Shown one piece after another: positions 1-11,294 of a DNA stretch of 64,000 nt. The stretch covers positions 382,001-446,000 of the forward strand of contig NC_063079.1 in the NCBI RefSeq assembly GCF_022605165.1. Reading direction: 5' to 3'. The notes beneath the pieces were generated by a model that worked only from the letters and a program-made list of their open reading frames with translations, was not told the DNA's origin and searched no databases. The position numbers were made by a program, and so were the translations under genes. How positions within the stretch are numbered: position 1 is the first letter of the stretch; the number at the start of each line of letters is the position of its first letter. The stretch comes from Purpureocillium takamizusanense. Taxonomy: Eukaryota > Ascomycota > Sordariomycetes > Hypocreales > Ophiocordycipitaceae.

Positions 1-836
1 AACCGCCGACGACGGTTCTGTTGCCGGTGCTCAACTCCGACACGTCCATCCACCCAGCCGGGGCGCTCCCACTAACCTCAACTAGAGCGCCGGCATGGCA
101 CGCGCCGCCCGACTTGGTGAGGGCTTGTGAGTGAGTGAGCCCCAAGGGGATGATGCCGCTGGCCGCCAGGCATAGCATACGTGTACATATGCTGCTACCT
201 TGGGGACGAGTAGGCCACCACTTTGTCGCGGGCTGTGTGTCGCTCATCATCTTTTCTTTCACTAGCAGCAGGTGGAGCAAGCATGGTGGAAGAAGGGGCA
301 GCGGGTTCGTTCGTCGTAGGGGCTGGCTGGCTTGCCCCCAGTTGGATGGCATGGATGGGTCAGGTAAGACTCGTCCGTCCTTCGGCTGCCTCTGTTGCGC
401 CGTTGACACAGGCGCAGGCGCCGGCTCCGGCACTGTCCGCGATACAAGGGACGGCGGCCCAACAGCGCCACTCACCCGGAGCAAGGAAAGCCAACCGCGT
501 CGCCCGCTAGAGAGCGTACTGGCAAGCTCGAGATACTCGAGAGCGGCTCACCACGGGCGGCGGCTGCGGTGGCGGCAGTCGGAGGCACCAGCAGGCCAAA
601 TCGATCGTGCCTCGACCATCCATCCACCACCATGACAACAGCGCCCCACGACGGGTCCAAGGACGAGAGAGGGCGGCACACCCAAAACACGCCCCCCCCC
701 CCCCCCGATTGAGTCGTGGCAGGGATACAGTACTGGACCGGGTCAAGGAGGTAGGTAATAAGGTAGGTGGTTGTAGGCACTGGATGTACAGTACCCACGA
801 TGCAGCACCAGCAGCACCAGCAGCAGAGCGCACCAC

Positions 837-841
<5 letters not shown>

Positions 842-867
<26 letters not shown>
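842..867. repeat. (CA)13 microsatellite
   Basis: Thirteen uninterrupted CA units are visible, with a looser CA-rich flank from about 832. It lies in the gene-free left flank. Confidence 0.95.
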
Positions 868-1161
868 GAGCATGGCTTCGGCAGCCTGCCCTGCCTGCCC
901 TACCTGCTGGCTGGCTGGCGGGCGGATGGCAAAAGCGATCCCATGAATGAATGACATGCCCCCGAAGATCCCAGCCGTCGACGAAACACGTTAGTGGCTT
1001 TGGCTGATCTCAACCGCCCCAGTCCAGTCCACCCCCAAAATTGTCCCAGGGTTCCGTCGACGTTTCCCACCCCATCATAGCCCCATGTCCATAGCACTAT
1101 CCAAACAATATTCCCCGAATTTGCTTTAATGCGCGGAGAGCCCCAGCTGATCACGGCCGAG

Positions 1162-1163
<2 letters not shown>

Positions 1164-1199
<36 letters not shown>
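1164..1199. repeat. (CTG)12 trinucleotide repeat
   Basis: Twelve perfect CTG units lie in non-coding sequence about 0.95 kb upstream of the Zn2Cys6 gene. A repeat of this kind is likely to vary in length between strains. Confidence 0.95.
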
Positions 1200-2139
1200 A
1201 CATTTTTACTGTCGCGACCCGAGACCAGGACAAAAACATACCATTCTTTATGCTTGGAGCACGTCCAGGGGGGACAGCTGCTTCTGCACAAAGTCGAATC
1301 CAGTCTCTATCGTTCCTCGTGGAGCTGCTCGCGCTCGCTCCTTGCGTCTACAGTATAACCGACTGACCCGAAAGGCTGTCAGTGACCGGCCGCGCGTTTG
1401 CCCTGCTGTCTCAACGAGGCACCGCACCGCAGCGCACCGCGACACCTCCAGATCAGCAGCGTTCCGGCAGGCTGCCTCCCATTTCATGCCGACGGTGCTA
1501 CTGCCCGCCGTGCCGCTGCATCCTACGGAGACCGGGTCGTTTGGGCTGCGAGGAGACGAGTCGAGTCTTTGGGGGCGCCGCATCGCATCGCATCGTCTCG
1601 TCTCGTCGCCTCTCCAGTGGCGGCCGACGCGCTCACGCCAACGAGCCACCAACGTTCTCTGGAGTATCGCCACCTGGGGCCCTGCGACGTATCCTAGTCT
1701 GACTACAGCAATTGCATCTCTGGCAACTCAGCAGGGTCGAGTAGCACGGGGCCTGCGGCACGACCAGATACGACGCCCATCGACGTGATCCGATTTTGAC
1801 TGGCCCCTACCCGACTTCAAGGGCCACCAGGTCGAGCTTTTGGATTGGTTTTCGACACGAGTCTGGCTGGAGAAGCGAGATCCGTTACACGCCGCGGTGT
1901 TTGAGCATCCGCCTTGTGTGAATTCCAACCCTCACAGCTCTCAGTCCCCGGTTTCCTTTCCTGCTGCTCGGTCACCGCCATCGCCAAAGCCGGCCCACGG
2001 TTGCACTCCGCGCGAGCGTTCCGACACCGCACGGCATCAGCCGCCAGATTCGTGGCTTGCGGTGTCCTCGCTCGCCGGATAGGCCAACTTCTTCCGCGGC
2101 GCAAAGGAGGCTGGCCCCTCGAGACGGGTTGTCCTAGCC

Positions 2140-4620
2140 ATGGCGGCCGAATCGTCGCACAACCCATACGCCCGATCTCCCAACCCATCCACAAGGTCAT
2201 ACGACTCCTCGTCCGTCTCTTCTGCTACGTCGCCGCGGCCACCATCTCGGTATCTAGGGGGGCTTCTGGGCACGAGCGCGCGGCCCAACGCCGCGCCGAG
2301 TCCCCAGCCCATTGGCATGCCGTCACTGCCTCCTGTCCACCAAGGCTTCCCCCCGTACGCGTCCATGTCCAGCTCGGTGCTCGGGCGCGAGTCTCTAGCC
2401 TCCACCGACTCGGTCATGAGCGGCCAGGGAGGTGGCCACGGCCACTTGCCAGGGACTCCGGGCAGCCAGGGCCAGAAGAGGGCATATCGTCAGCGTCGCA
2501 AGGACCCGAGCTGCGACGCGTGCCGAGAGAGAAAGGTCAAGTGCGACGCCACTGAGACTACCAGCTGCTCAGAATGTTCCAGCAGAAACGTCAAGTGTCA
2601 GTTTACCAAGGAGACGAACCGAAGGATGTCGTCGATAAAGCAGGTTCAGGACCTGGAGAAGCAGATCGAGAGGGTGAAGCGCGACAACTCCAACTTGCGC
2701 AGGTTGCTCGGTGAGAGAGAGGGTCCCATGGACATGGAAATGGAACCCGCAGATCGACCATTCACACAGCTACCCCCGGTAGGGTCCGAGCCGAAGCAGC
2801 GCAGGCGACATCCTCCCAACCCAGAGCTGGCGAGGGCGCGGGCAAGCGTTCGCAGCCTCTCCAAGGGCATTTGGAACCCACCAGCACAGTTTCGCCAACC
2901 TCCGCCAACGATGCTCGACTGTCCAACCCCGGAACTCCCGCCTCAACCCGTCGTGGACCGGCTTCTGCACTCGTATTGCAATTCTGCGCATACAATGTTT
3001 CCCATTGTCCATATGCCGACGTTCCAGGCCATGGTCGACGACTTGTACCGGTCGAATCCTCAGCGGGTCTCGTCTGCATGGATATCGCTCTTCTTTGCGG
3101 TCCTTGCGGCCGGTAGTCTCTTCAGCCCTGAACCACCCACCAGCACCACCTTCTACCGGCCAGCCGAGCTCTTGGAGTCTGCCCGAAAAGTCATGGATCC
3201 CTGGAACAACCACCACACGCTCAACAACGCGCGGGCTTTAGTGCTCATCTCTCTATGCCTTGGCGAGATGAATTTGAAATCCGCCGCTTGGAACTGGCTT
3301 GGGAATGCCGTCCGCGTTGGGCAGGATCTCGGACTCTACTCTGAGTCCGGGTCCTGGCCCGTAATTGAGGGCGAGATGCGGCGGCGAACCTGGTGGTCCA
3401 TTTACATCCTCGATAGGACAATGGCCACGGAGATGGGGCACCCTTTTCTGATCGACGATACGGACTGCGATGTGTCTCTTCCGGCTGCCGTGGACGATCA
3501 GTATCTTCGTGAGGACGGAATGCGCGTCCCGAACGGGGCGGAACCGCTGACACATTCCCTTTTGGCCATTATTCATGTCGTGCGGTCGTACTCGTCCATG
3601 ATCAGATCGATGGATGCCCTGGGACTCTCCGCCGGCCAGCTGGGCATGTTTGACGGGCATTTCAAGAAGTGCCTGAGCACTTTCCCTCCAGCATGCGATC
3701 CTAACAACACCGTGGCATTGGCACCGCACTTTCTGGCCCCGCTGGCTTACCTATTCCACGCGAGACTTCTCGTCCATCGACACAACTTGTCGCCAAGCTG
3801 CTCGCCCGAAGTTCGCTTTGCCGCCATCGAGAACTGCACGCACGTCGCCCTCGAGACAGCATCGCTCATCAGCCGAACCAAGTCCCCCGCGGACGGTGCG
3901 ACGGCTCTGCTCGCAACCCACATCTTCCGCTCGACACTGTTCCTGCTTCTGACCGGCTACCTCGACCACGCGACCACGCTCATCAGGGCCCTCGCGGCCA
4001 TCGACGCCAGACGAGACATCACCCTCTCGTGCGGACGATACCTGTCCTTTTTCATATCCACCTTGGTCGCCAAACGGGCTGAACACGCCAGCTATCTTCC
4101 ACGAAGGCCCTCGGTTGACCACGCGGCACTCCTGACCTCTTTGACCCGTGACGAAGAGCTTCTGGCATACGTATCGGCCGATCAACAGGCCTCGCCGCAG
4201 AGGTCGTGGCTATGGACCGTCCAGGACAACGAGCCGCCCCCGGCCAAGTCGAGCACCGCGTCCGGCGGCGCCAGCGAGAATGGGCTCTTCAGCTCAGAGC
4301 TCCGCACCGGCCTGACGGAAGAAGAGCGCAGGGAATGGGGCGGCTGGGCGCGCCTCGAGGCGGCTGCTCGAGGGCTGGCCGCCGCCAGCTCTACCACCAC
4401 TACTACCGCTACTACCACTGCTACTGCCCCGTGGGCGCCTCTGCCCCCGCCGCAGGTCAAGAGCGAGTCTCCCGTGGCGGCCGTCGAGATCCAGCGCCTC
4501 TCGGACGCGCCGCGTTTCGCGTCCGACGCCAGGGGCCCGCCGCCTTCGAGCAGCAGCCCGACGTCCAACCCCGTCGTTAAGAGGGGCGCCGAACGCATCA
4601 GCATCGCCAACATAATATGA
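2140..4620 (+). CDS. Zn2Cys6 transcription factor with fungal_trans domain
   Basis: Predicted nuclear DNA-binding regulator of 826 residues in one exon. After a Ser/Pro-rich N-terminus, a Zn2Cys6 cluster has its cysteines at 125, 128, 135, 143, 146 and 153 (spacing C-x2-C-x6-C-x7-C-x2-C-x6-C), with a basic run before it and a coiled-coil linker at about 160-190 (EKQIERVKRDNSNLRRLLGE), the usual dimerisation element. The fungal-specific middle homology domain spans about 270-520, including the typical EMRRRTWWSIYILDRTMA segment. The C-terminus from about 690 is low complexity, with a run of Thr/Ala. The start ATG at 2140 has a favourable context (gccATGG). Target genes cannot be read from sequence; the architecture resembles broadly conserved ascomycete regulators of the xylanolytic-activator type, but I do not assign an orthologue. 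Confidence 0.93.
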   Translation: MAAESSHNPYARSPNPSTRSYDSSSVSSATSPRPPSRYLGGLLGTSARPNAAPSPQPIGMPSLPPVHQGFPPYASMSSSVLGRESLASTDSVMSGQGGGHGHLPGTPGSQGQKRAYRQRRKDPSCDACRERKVKCDATETTSCSECSSRNVKCQFTKETNRRMSSIKQVQDLEKQIERVKRDNSNLRRLLGEREGPMDMEMEPADRPFTQLPPVGSEPKQRRRHPPNPELARARASVRSLSKGIWNPPAQFRQPPPTMLDCPTPELPPQPVVDRLLHSYCNSAHTMFPIVHMPTFQAMVDDLYRSNPQRVSSAWISLFFAVLAAGSLFSPEPPTSTTFYRPAELLESARKVMDPWNNHHTLNNARALVLISLCLGEMNLKSAAWNWLGNAVRVGQDLGLYSESGSWPVIEGEMRRRTWWSIYILDRTMATEMGHPFLIDDTDCDVSLPAAVDDQYLREDGMRVPNGAEPLTHSLLAIIHVVRSYSSMIRSMDALGLSAGQLGMFDGHFKKCLSTFPPACDPNNTVALAPHFLAPLAYLFHARLLVHRHNLSPSCSPEVRFAAIENCTHVALETASLISRTKSPADGATALLATHIFRSTLFLLLTGYLDHATTLIRALAAIDARRDITLSCGRYLSFFISTLVAKRAEHASYLPRRPSVDHAALLTSLTRDEELLAYVSADQQASPQRSWLWTVQDNEPPPAKSSTASGGASENGLFSSELRTGLTEEERREWGGWARLEAAARGLAAASSTTTTTATTTATAPWAPLPPPQVKSESPVAAVEIQRLSDAPRFASDARGPPPSSSSPTSNPVVKRGAERISIANII

Positions 4621-5277
4621 GCGAGAGAAGTCAGTCCTTTTTTCCTGGCTGCCGTACCAGGGTTCGGGACACCCCGCCCCCCTTTTCTCTCGCAAATACG
4701 TTTCGTTCACCCATGGTCTTTTCCCTTTTTTACCTTTTGTCATTCTGGATGGGGCATACCAGAGCTTGGAGATACCACGGATCAGGATCGGAGTGGCCGT
4801 TTTGCTCTTCGTTTCCTTTTGTTTCTTCTTCTTATCCTCCTCTCCTTTTCCCACGCGCCTCCTCCTACTTGCTATCATGAAAGCCTGCGCCGCCTACATG
4901 CACGCACACCTGGACTCGGACGCCCGGGTGGTACCATGGTGCGTGTGCAAGGGGCTTGGTTCACGGCCAGCCATGTCTTCTTGTGCGACTCGCAAACTCC
5001 GCCCTCCCCCGCCTGCATGCATACACGCATGCCCGGGTCGCCACGGAACGGGCTTTTGCTTTGAATTTTGCTGCCGCTTTCATAATTATGATGTATCGAG
5101 TCACGTCTTGAAGCATAGAGCCGCATCCCAAATTTCAATGAGTAATGCCCATTCTTCGCCCACCACACATCTCTGAAAATGGGGCTCTCGTTGCCTGCTG
5201 AATATGTCCGGCGTGATCTTGTGGCCCTATTAACTAGTTTCGTGCATCCTCTTCCGCATCCTGTCTGAGCCCCGTCG
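4621..5277. other. convergent intergenic region
   Basis: This 657-base stretch lies between the 3' end of the + strand regulator and the 3' end of the - strand SPO22/ZIP4 gene. It is pyrimidine-rich just after the first gene. I see no coding frame in it. Confidence 0.6.
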
Positions 5278-8200
5278 TCACACTGGATTCGGGCGATGGT
5301 CTTCGAGCCGCAACTTGGCAAACCTGTCCTGCAAAGTAGCGGCCAGCGCGCCCGTGTCGTCGGCATACTCCGCCAGATCCATAGCCTTGAGCGCCCATCG
5401 ATGACAACTGGCTTCGTCGCCGCGTGCGAAATGATCGATAGCGTGGTTGAAGGTCGAGGCGACGAGCCATTCCAGCTCCAGCGCGGGAAAAGGCGAGCGC
5501 ATCTAACCGCAATATAAGCAATCACATCGTGCAGGTCGATCACAACGTCCCAGCAAGCCCACACGCACGCACGCACCTGGGCACCTTCGCGAGCAAGCTG
5601 CAGCGCCTGATTCAGCAGCTGCAAAGCGAGCTCGTCATCTGTCGGCAAGACGGCCTGGAAGATGCAACGCAAGTACTTGGCTAGCTTGGCGCTGTCAAAG
5701 TTTTCGAGCTCGAAGATCTCGTTGACAATGAGCCGCATGGTCGAGTATAGGACTATACACGGGGCTTGGTGTGAGTATCCCAATGCCAAGCCGCTCGTGT
5801 GACAGACTGTCTGTGACCGCGCGCATACCTCTGCCAGGGACATTGCCTCGTAACAGGCAATCCCCCATCGCCTTGTAGGCTACTTCATCCTTGCACACCT
5901 TTGCCTTTCTGATGATGGTGTTTAGGTCGGTCCATGCCTTCAGTGCCACGGCGCTCTCAAAGTCAAACACGGACAGCGTTGTCCACTTGGCGAGCAAGTC
6001 TGCTGCGACGCCCTTGCCTTGAGGACCGACATCCCGTTGGGACAAGGCATCAAAGCCGGCAACGTGGTGTCTTGCTGCGAGATACTCTTGCAGCTGCTGG
6101 TCCACTTTGTCTTCAGCTCGCGCGAGAGCGACCGAAGCCGCAGCGATTACGAAATGACAGCGCATGCCCATCAGCGAGAGTTCCGCAATGTCTGTCAAGG
6201 GCATGTCTTCTGGATAGCAGCCAATGTAAGTTACACAGGCGGCAAAGATGCGGACTATGCACTGCGGCTCCCACTTGTCGCACTCGGTCGCACCAATGTT
6301 GTACGAGTTCTTCCGAAACCAGTGGAGCTCAGGTATCGTGAAGATCTTCTTTCCTTGGTCGTCTTTCGGGTGTTGTCTCGCATGCTCGGCAGCTGATGAT
6401 ATGAGTAGTGTGGTAACTCGAGCCGCGGGTAGGCATACCTTTTTCAAAGACATCACAAAGGTCTCCGGCAAAATCGTCTGTGGGGCCCTCATCGTCAGCG
6501 GTATTGTCCTCCTCGATTGTCCGTATGAGACGGACAGTGCAACGCAAAATGGCTGGGTAGTTGCTTGACAACTTCGTCCCGTAGGCCCAACTTTGGGCGA
6601 CAGTCTTAAGCGCTGCCAAGGTGCAGATTTTGTCTCCAACTTGCTGTGCCTCCCGGACGCAGGCATAGATGATGTCTCGGACTCTGTCACTGTCTGAGCT
6701 TCGGCCAAGGTGCTCGAGGCATTGGCACCCCAGCTCATGGTCCCAACTGAGAAGCGCAACCTTGAACATGAGGTACCTCGTTAACGGCTCATTCCTCTGT
6801 CCGTCCGTCATACTTTGGAACGCGGCTCTGGCTCTCCCTGGGTCGTTTAATCGAATGGCACACTGGATCCGTCTCCGGCCAAATTTGCCCTGGCTGGATT
6901 CGCCAGAGCTGTTGAAAACTGGATGCAGCGCGACCGCACACCACGCGTCCGCCGCCGTAAACCTCTCCTTGGAACAAGACGACTCCATTTTCTTCCATAG
7001 AAGCTGCATTAAATGTTAGCTGGATAATATCTTTGGCGCTGTCACCTTACAGCTTGCGCCGCTCCTGTGGGGTCGAGGCTCAGGGGCCCTGAAAGGGCAT
7101 CATGTACGAGGTCCAAGTAATTCCCAAGTTCATCGAGAGAGTCCGTGGATGTGGGCGCCGTCGTCGCCATCTGCACTCGCCTCACGACGACCTTGTTGAT
7201 CCATTCCGCCTTCCCGCTCTGCGCAATATGCTGCCTCGTCAGTTCATCCAAGAGCCTCCCGGCCAAACGCGAACTCTTCTCGTGAAGATTCCTGATATGG
7301 TGAAGCAAAAGTTCCACCGTTTCATTCATGAAGTCGAAGCACTTTATCATCCGAAGAAGTATACTCGCGTAGGCCTCGACATCGAAGACCTCGCCTGGGG
7401 CATGCTGGAGGATTTCGAGCCGCCAGGCAAGGACCACGGGCCTGTCTCCAATCTCAGACTCGACGTAGGCGAGGAGATCGCTTGCTTCTTGGAGAGAGTC
7501 GGTTGATCCAATGCCAAGAAGGATCTGAACTCTGCCTTGGAAGACTGCCAGGCGCAGTTCCAGGCCATGCATTGAGAGCTTCTCTAAGTCCTGCGATTGC
7601 AGAATGTCATGCGCTCGTTTAAACCACTTCAGGGCCAAACTGAAGTTGTTTTTGGTGCCCAGGGCGCTGGCAATCTGGTATATCGTATTTGACATGGTTT
7701 CGGCCGATGAGACGTCGAGACTGGGCAAGAGAGGCTCCATCTTGGAGTACATGTGTTCGGTGACGTCGAGGCAGTCATCTTTCCACGACTTGCCAGCCAG
7801 TCGTCAGCAGATGCGCGTTTTTTTGGGTAGTGAAGCGCGTACCAATGTCATTCTCATCGTAAAGTATTCCGCCTCGAGTTTTGTTGCGACGGCCCCAGTG
7901 CCACTAGGGCCTCCCGTCCTGGTGTCATCGGCCTTCATACGGTCCACGTATTCGGCTGCTTTCTGCAAGGCCAACCGTGCCGAGTCCAGGTCCTCATCGG
8001 CAATGCATATTCTTCCTAGGGTTAGAGCCAACTTGAGGAGGTACGCCGCCTCTGAGCCGGCCTCGGGCTGCTTTATCCATCTTGCAGCCGCTCGGCGTCC
8101 TGTCTCCAATATGAGAAAGCTGAATAGCCTTACCCGCAGAACCAATTTGATCCGCGGATTCGTCGGCGACAAGGTATCCGACAGGTCTCGCCTGATTCGG

Positions 8201-8506
8201 ATGCAGAGGTTCCACAGGTCTCTGCCATGACGCTCCAAGTTCTTGGCGTCGCGTCTCCGGATCTCGGCGCTGTGCTGTCTGGGAAGGCCCTCAATCGTCT
8301 GGATGTGATGGCTCAGATCGGCGACGAGCACGTCGGCAGAGGCCTCGTCTCGCGTCTCCGAAAGCTTCGACTGCAGATTGCTGGCAAATTCTGCCACGGC
8401 ACGCTGGTGAGTTCGGGACTCGGAAGGGCTAGGAATCCAATGGCGTACCGATGACTGAACGAACCTTCCGCTCGCGGCCGGCGGTGACGGCGTCCACAGG
8501 CGTCAT
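5278..8506 (-). CDS. ZIP4: SPO22/ZIP4-like meiotic ZMM protein
   Basis: Predicted meiosis-specific TPR-like scaffold of the ZMM group, which promotes interhomologue crossovers and synaptonemal complex assembly on meiotic chromosomes. Seven exons join cleanly: 8506-8465, 8403-7843, 7788-7051, 7003-6439, 6392-5829, 5752-5577 and 5502-5278 (956 residues). Introns are 46-76 nt, all GT..AG. The protein is nearly all helical, with repeated TPR-like units such as ALKWFKRAHDIL and ALQKAAEYVDRM, and its C-terminal half carries SPO22-like segments (IPELHWFRKNSYNIG, RLIVNEIFELENFDSAKLAKYLR). The start at 8506 (short 14-codon first exon) is the least certain part, because the frame stays open upstream to 8623. 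The family call rests on those segments and the length; the first exon is inference. Confidence 0.85.
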
Positions 8507-8937
8507 GTTGGATGACTTGACACCGTAGCCGTAGTCCCTATAAGCAAGATACAGAGTGGGATTCAAGTGTTTCGCGACCGAAGAATAAGTGAGGTGAGGG
8601 AAGCGAAGCGGTCTCAATTGCATCTAGTCCGTACCTGCCTTGGTTTCGATCTCGTGGCTCTCCGGCGCACCTTCCCTTCGGCATCCCGTCCCTTCCGCAT
8701 GACAGCAGGAAACCGCAGCACTGCGGCATCGGCATCGGCTAAGGGAGTATCAGGGGCATATACAAGTACCCAGGAACTGCAGTGACTCAATCGCGCATGT
8801 GCGTTGGCATTCATATACGATAAACACAATAATGGACTTGACCGATCCCGGACTCCCCCAGACCATGCGCCCTCCATGCCCAACCCACCGCATATGCCTT
8901 TTCCATCACCGAATGCAACCAAAAAAAGACCAAAGAA
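8507..8937. other. intergenic region (ZIP4 promoter / acuK 3' end)
   Basis: This 431-base stretch holds the upstream region of the - strand ZIP4 gene and the 3' flank of the next - strand gene. I see no supported coding frame or RNA gene in it. Confidence 0.6.
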
Positions 8938-11294
8938 CTAGTTGGGGGGCGGGTCGTGCGGCAAGAAGTTGCCCACAATCAGCGCCGGTCTGCAAAACAT
9001 CATCGTCAGCCTGAGCTCTTTTGGTCGCGTCTCGTCAGAGCCCGTCGACTGCAAGCGACTCACAGTTTATGTTCATCTCGGCGAATCGTGAACGAGAAAC
9101 AGCACTTGACTATCGGGTGGTCCGAAGTATCGCTGGGGTTCTTCAGGGAGCAGGCAGTCAAAAGCGTCTCGTGAGCTGGATCAAACGCAACTGTCCCGAA
9201 TTCTTCCCAGTAGCGGACCATGGACTCTTCAGTCAGAATCTCATGCAAAGCGATTTTCCCCTGAGCACGAGTCAGACGATCAGTTAAACATTTGGGTATA
9301 ACGAAGCCGGGGGTACCCACGTCTCGTAGCTGGTCCACGGGGACGTTGATCAGCTCCGCCATCTCCTTGTTGCCCCTGAAAATCTCTCCCGTTCTCCGCC
9401 AGCAACATGCCGGCACCGCCATGCTGGCGAAGACGCGGTCATAGTCCATCAACTGCTTTTCGAACCACATCTCAACGTATACGAGTTGCATGTCCGTGAG
9501 GCCCTGTGCCTTCTCCCGGAACTTGGGTCGGAACTGATTGATCGTCCGCAAAATCTTCTGCTTGGACGAGGGTGCGATATGGCCATCCAGATACTTTCCT
9601 AGGCGAGCGTAGCCGTTGATGTAATTAAACGGCTTCAGCAACCCTGCGTCGTACTTGGCCCTGAGCACACGGGCCATTCTCTCCTCGGCATTATCATTTC
9701 CAGACGGATCAGCAGCTTGAAGGTAGTACTCGCGCGTCTTGTCTGTCGCCGTTCTAGCTCCGCTCTTCCCGTCAACGTTTGGCGGCGGCGGCATCGAACC
9801 AGCGTTGGACCCTGTATTGCTGGCCGGGGGACCTGTTCTGTTGCCGTACTCGGGTAACATCTCCGTCTGGTTTGCTGTTCTAGTGAAGGCGTTGTTTTGC
9901 GGTGTCTCGTCTGGCGCCAAGGCCCCGCTGTCATCCAAAAGTCCGCTGTGAAGGAAGTCGTTCAGGAGGTTGAACTCGTGCGTGACGTGAGGCCCGATCA
10001 TGTAGTTGGGGTTGTAGCTGCTCATCTCATTGAAGTTTTGGGCCGTCAACCACGCGTCTGAGAAACCAGCAACTGAAACAAAAGTCAGCTCTTGGGCCCA
10101 TGATATCTGACCAGAGTCGGCCGAGGCCAGGATCAAGGGGAAAAGGGGATTGAGTGGCCTGCTCAGCAAGCTCCCGAGAGCACACAGCAAACGGCGGTCT
10201 GACTCTCAACACCGAGAGCGCACGTACATTGATTCGCGTTACCAGTCGCTCTGCTGTTCAACCCGTTTCCTTGCATACTCGTCCCGCCGCCCTGTTGCAC
10301 AAGTGACAACGGGTCTCCCTGGCTGATCACACCACTGGCGCTGAACCCGCTCGAGGATCGCTGCCTCGTGCCGTCGAACGAGGGGGGCGGGCCCATGGTG
10401 CTGGATACAGAGGCTCGGGCTACGTCTGAAGGCGTCTGAGTGTCTGAGTCGTCGGCGGGTGCGGCGCTGGTCACGGGCTTGCCGTTCTTGAGCTTCTTGG
10501 CATCGCCTTCACGGGGCTCGTCATGGCAGAGATGGCCAATGTTCCGTTTGAGGCATCGCGTGCATGGTCGCTCCTATCCACGACGTTAGGGCGGTGTACA
10601 GTGCTAACAAATGGCGGAGAGTTGGTCGGACGCGGCCGCTCCGAGTGGTGCACGTTGCAACGCGCACGATGTCGGCCAGGCCTCTCCCGAGGTCGTTTCA
10701 TATATACGTACAAGATCGCAAGTCATATGCTGCAGGGCGATGAAGAGAAGTAGTCTGGTTAGCCCTGTGCACGCTAACAATATTGCGCTCGGGGATTTGG
10801 AGAGCTCTCCAAGGTATGCATGATCCCGTCTGGGCATGCAAGGCGCCATCGTGCTGGAGACGTTGGACAAGACTCACAGATCGTCGGCAATAAACGCAAG
10901 CTATTCCGGCAAGAAGCCGTGAGTGTCAGCCCACCAGTCCAGTAATATTGCTTGTGCCGAGGCGTGATCGGAGGCGAGGAGAGCAAGCTGCCGATGGCAA
11001 CCTGCGGGCTCCCGCGGGCTTGGCCCCCCTCCCCGCGGGGCCTACCAAGCACACCACGGCAGCAACTTTGGGGGACATGCGTGAGCTCTGCTTACCATGA
11101 TTGACCTTGCGCCTCTTCTTGGGGCTCTTGCCGGAGTGCGCCTGGCCGGCGGCGCCCTCGATGCCCGTCTTTGCGCCATCTTTGCCGCCATGGTCGTGAA
11201 CATGGTTGCCCTCTGTTGCAGCCGTCTTGTCCGGCCTTACACGGTCGGCGACAACCTTCCCTCCGGCGCCGGCGCCGGCGCCCTCCTTGTCCAT
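8938..11294 (-). CDS. acuK: AcuK/ERT1-type gluconeogenesis transcription activator
   Basis: Predicted nuclear Zn2Cys6 activator of gluconeogenic genes on non-fermentable carbon (AcuK/ERT1 family), 528 residues. Exons: 11294-11096, 10900-10878, 10729-10712, 10573-10228, 10072-9321, 9260-9064 and 8989-8938. A basic stretch (KSPKKRRKVNH) precedes a Zn2Cys6 cluster with Cys at 68, 71, 78, 84, 87 and 96 (ACVYCRRSHMTCDLERPC), the family signature, followed by NIGHLCHDEPRE. The C-terminal half has a PAS-like domain with a WFEKQLMDYDRVFASM segment, and the protein ends IVGNFLPHDPPPN, as in this family. Four exons meet within the zinc cluster, two of them only 23 and 18 nt. The 60-nt intron at 9261-9320 has no in-frame stop. 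AcuK and AcuM are paralogues, and AcuM is the main alternative. Confidence 0.82.

Larger units (their letters stand above)
1..2139. other. gene-free 5' flank with simple repeats
   Basis: No frame here looks like protein: the open frames are rich in Arg, Ser and Pro, overlap on several strands and match no family I know. The stretch carries a 15-base C tract at 692-706, a CA dinucleotide run at 842-867 and twelve CTG units at 1164-1199. The last several hundred bases probably hold the promoter and 5' leader of the regulator that begins at 2140. Confidence 0.6.
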
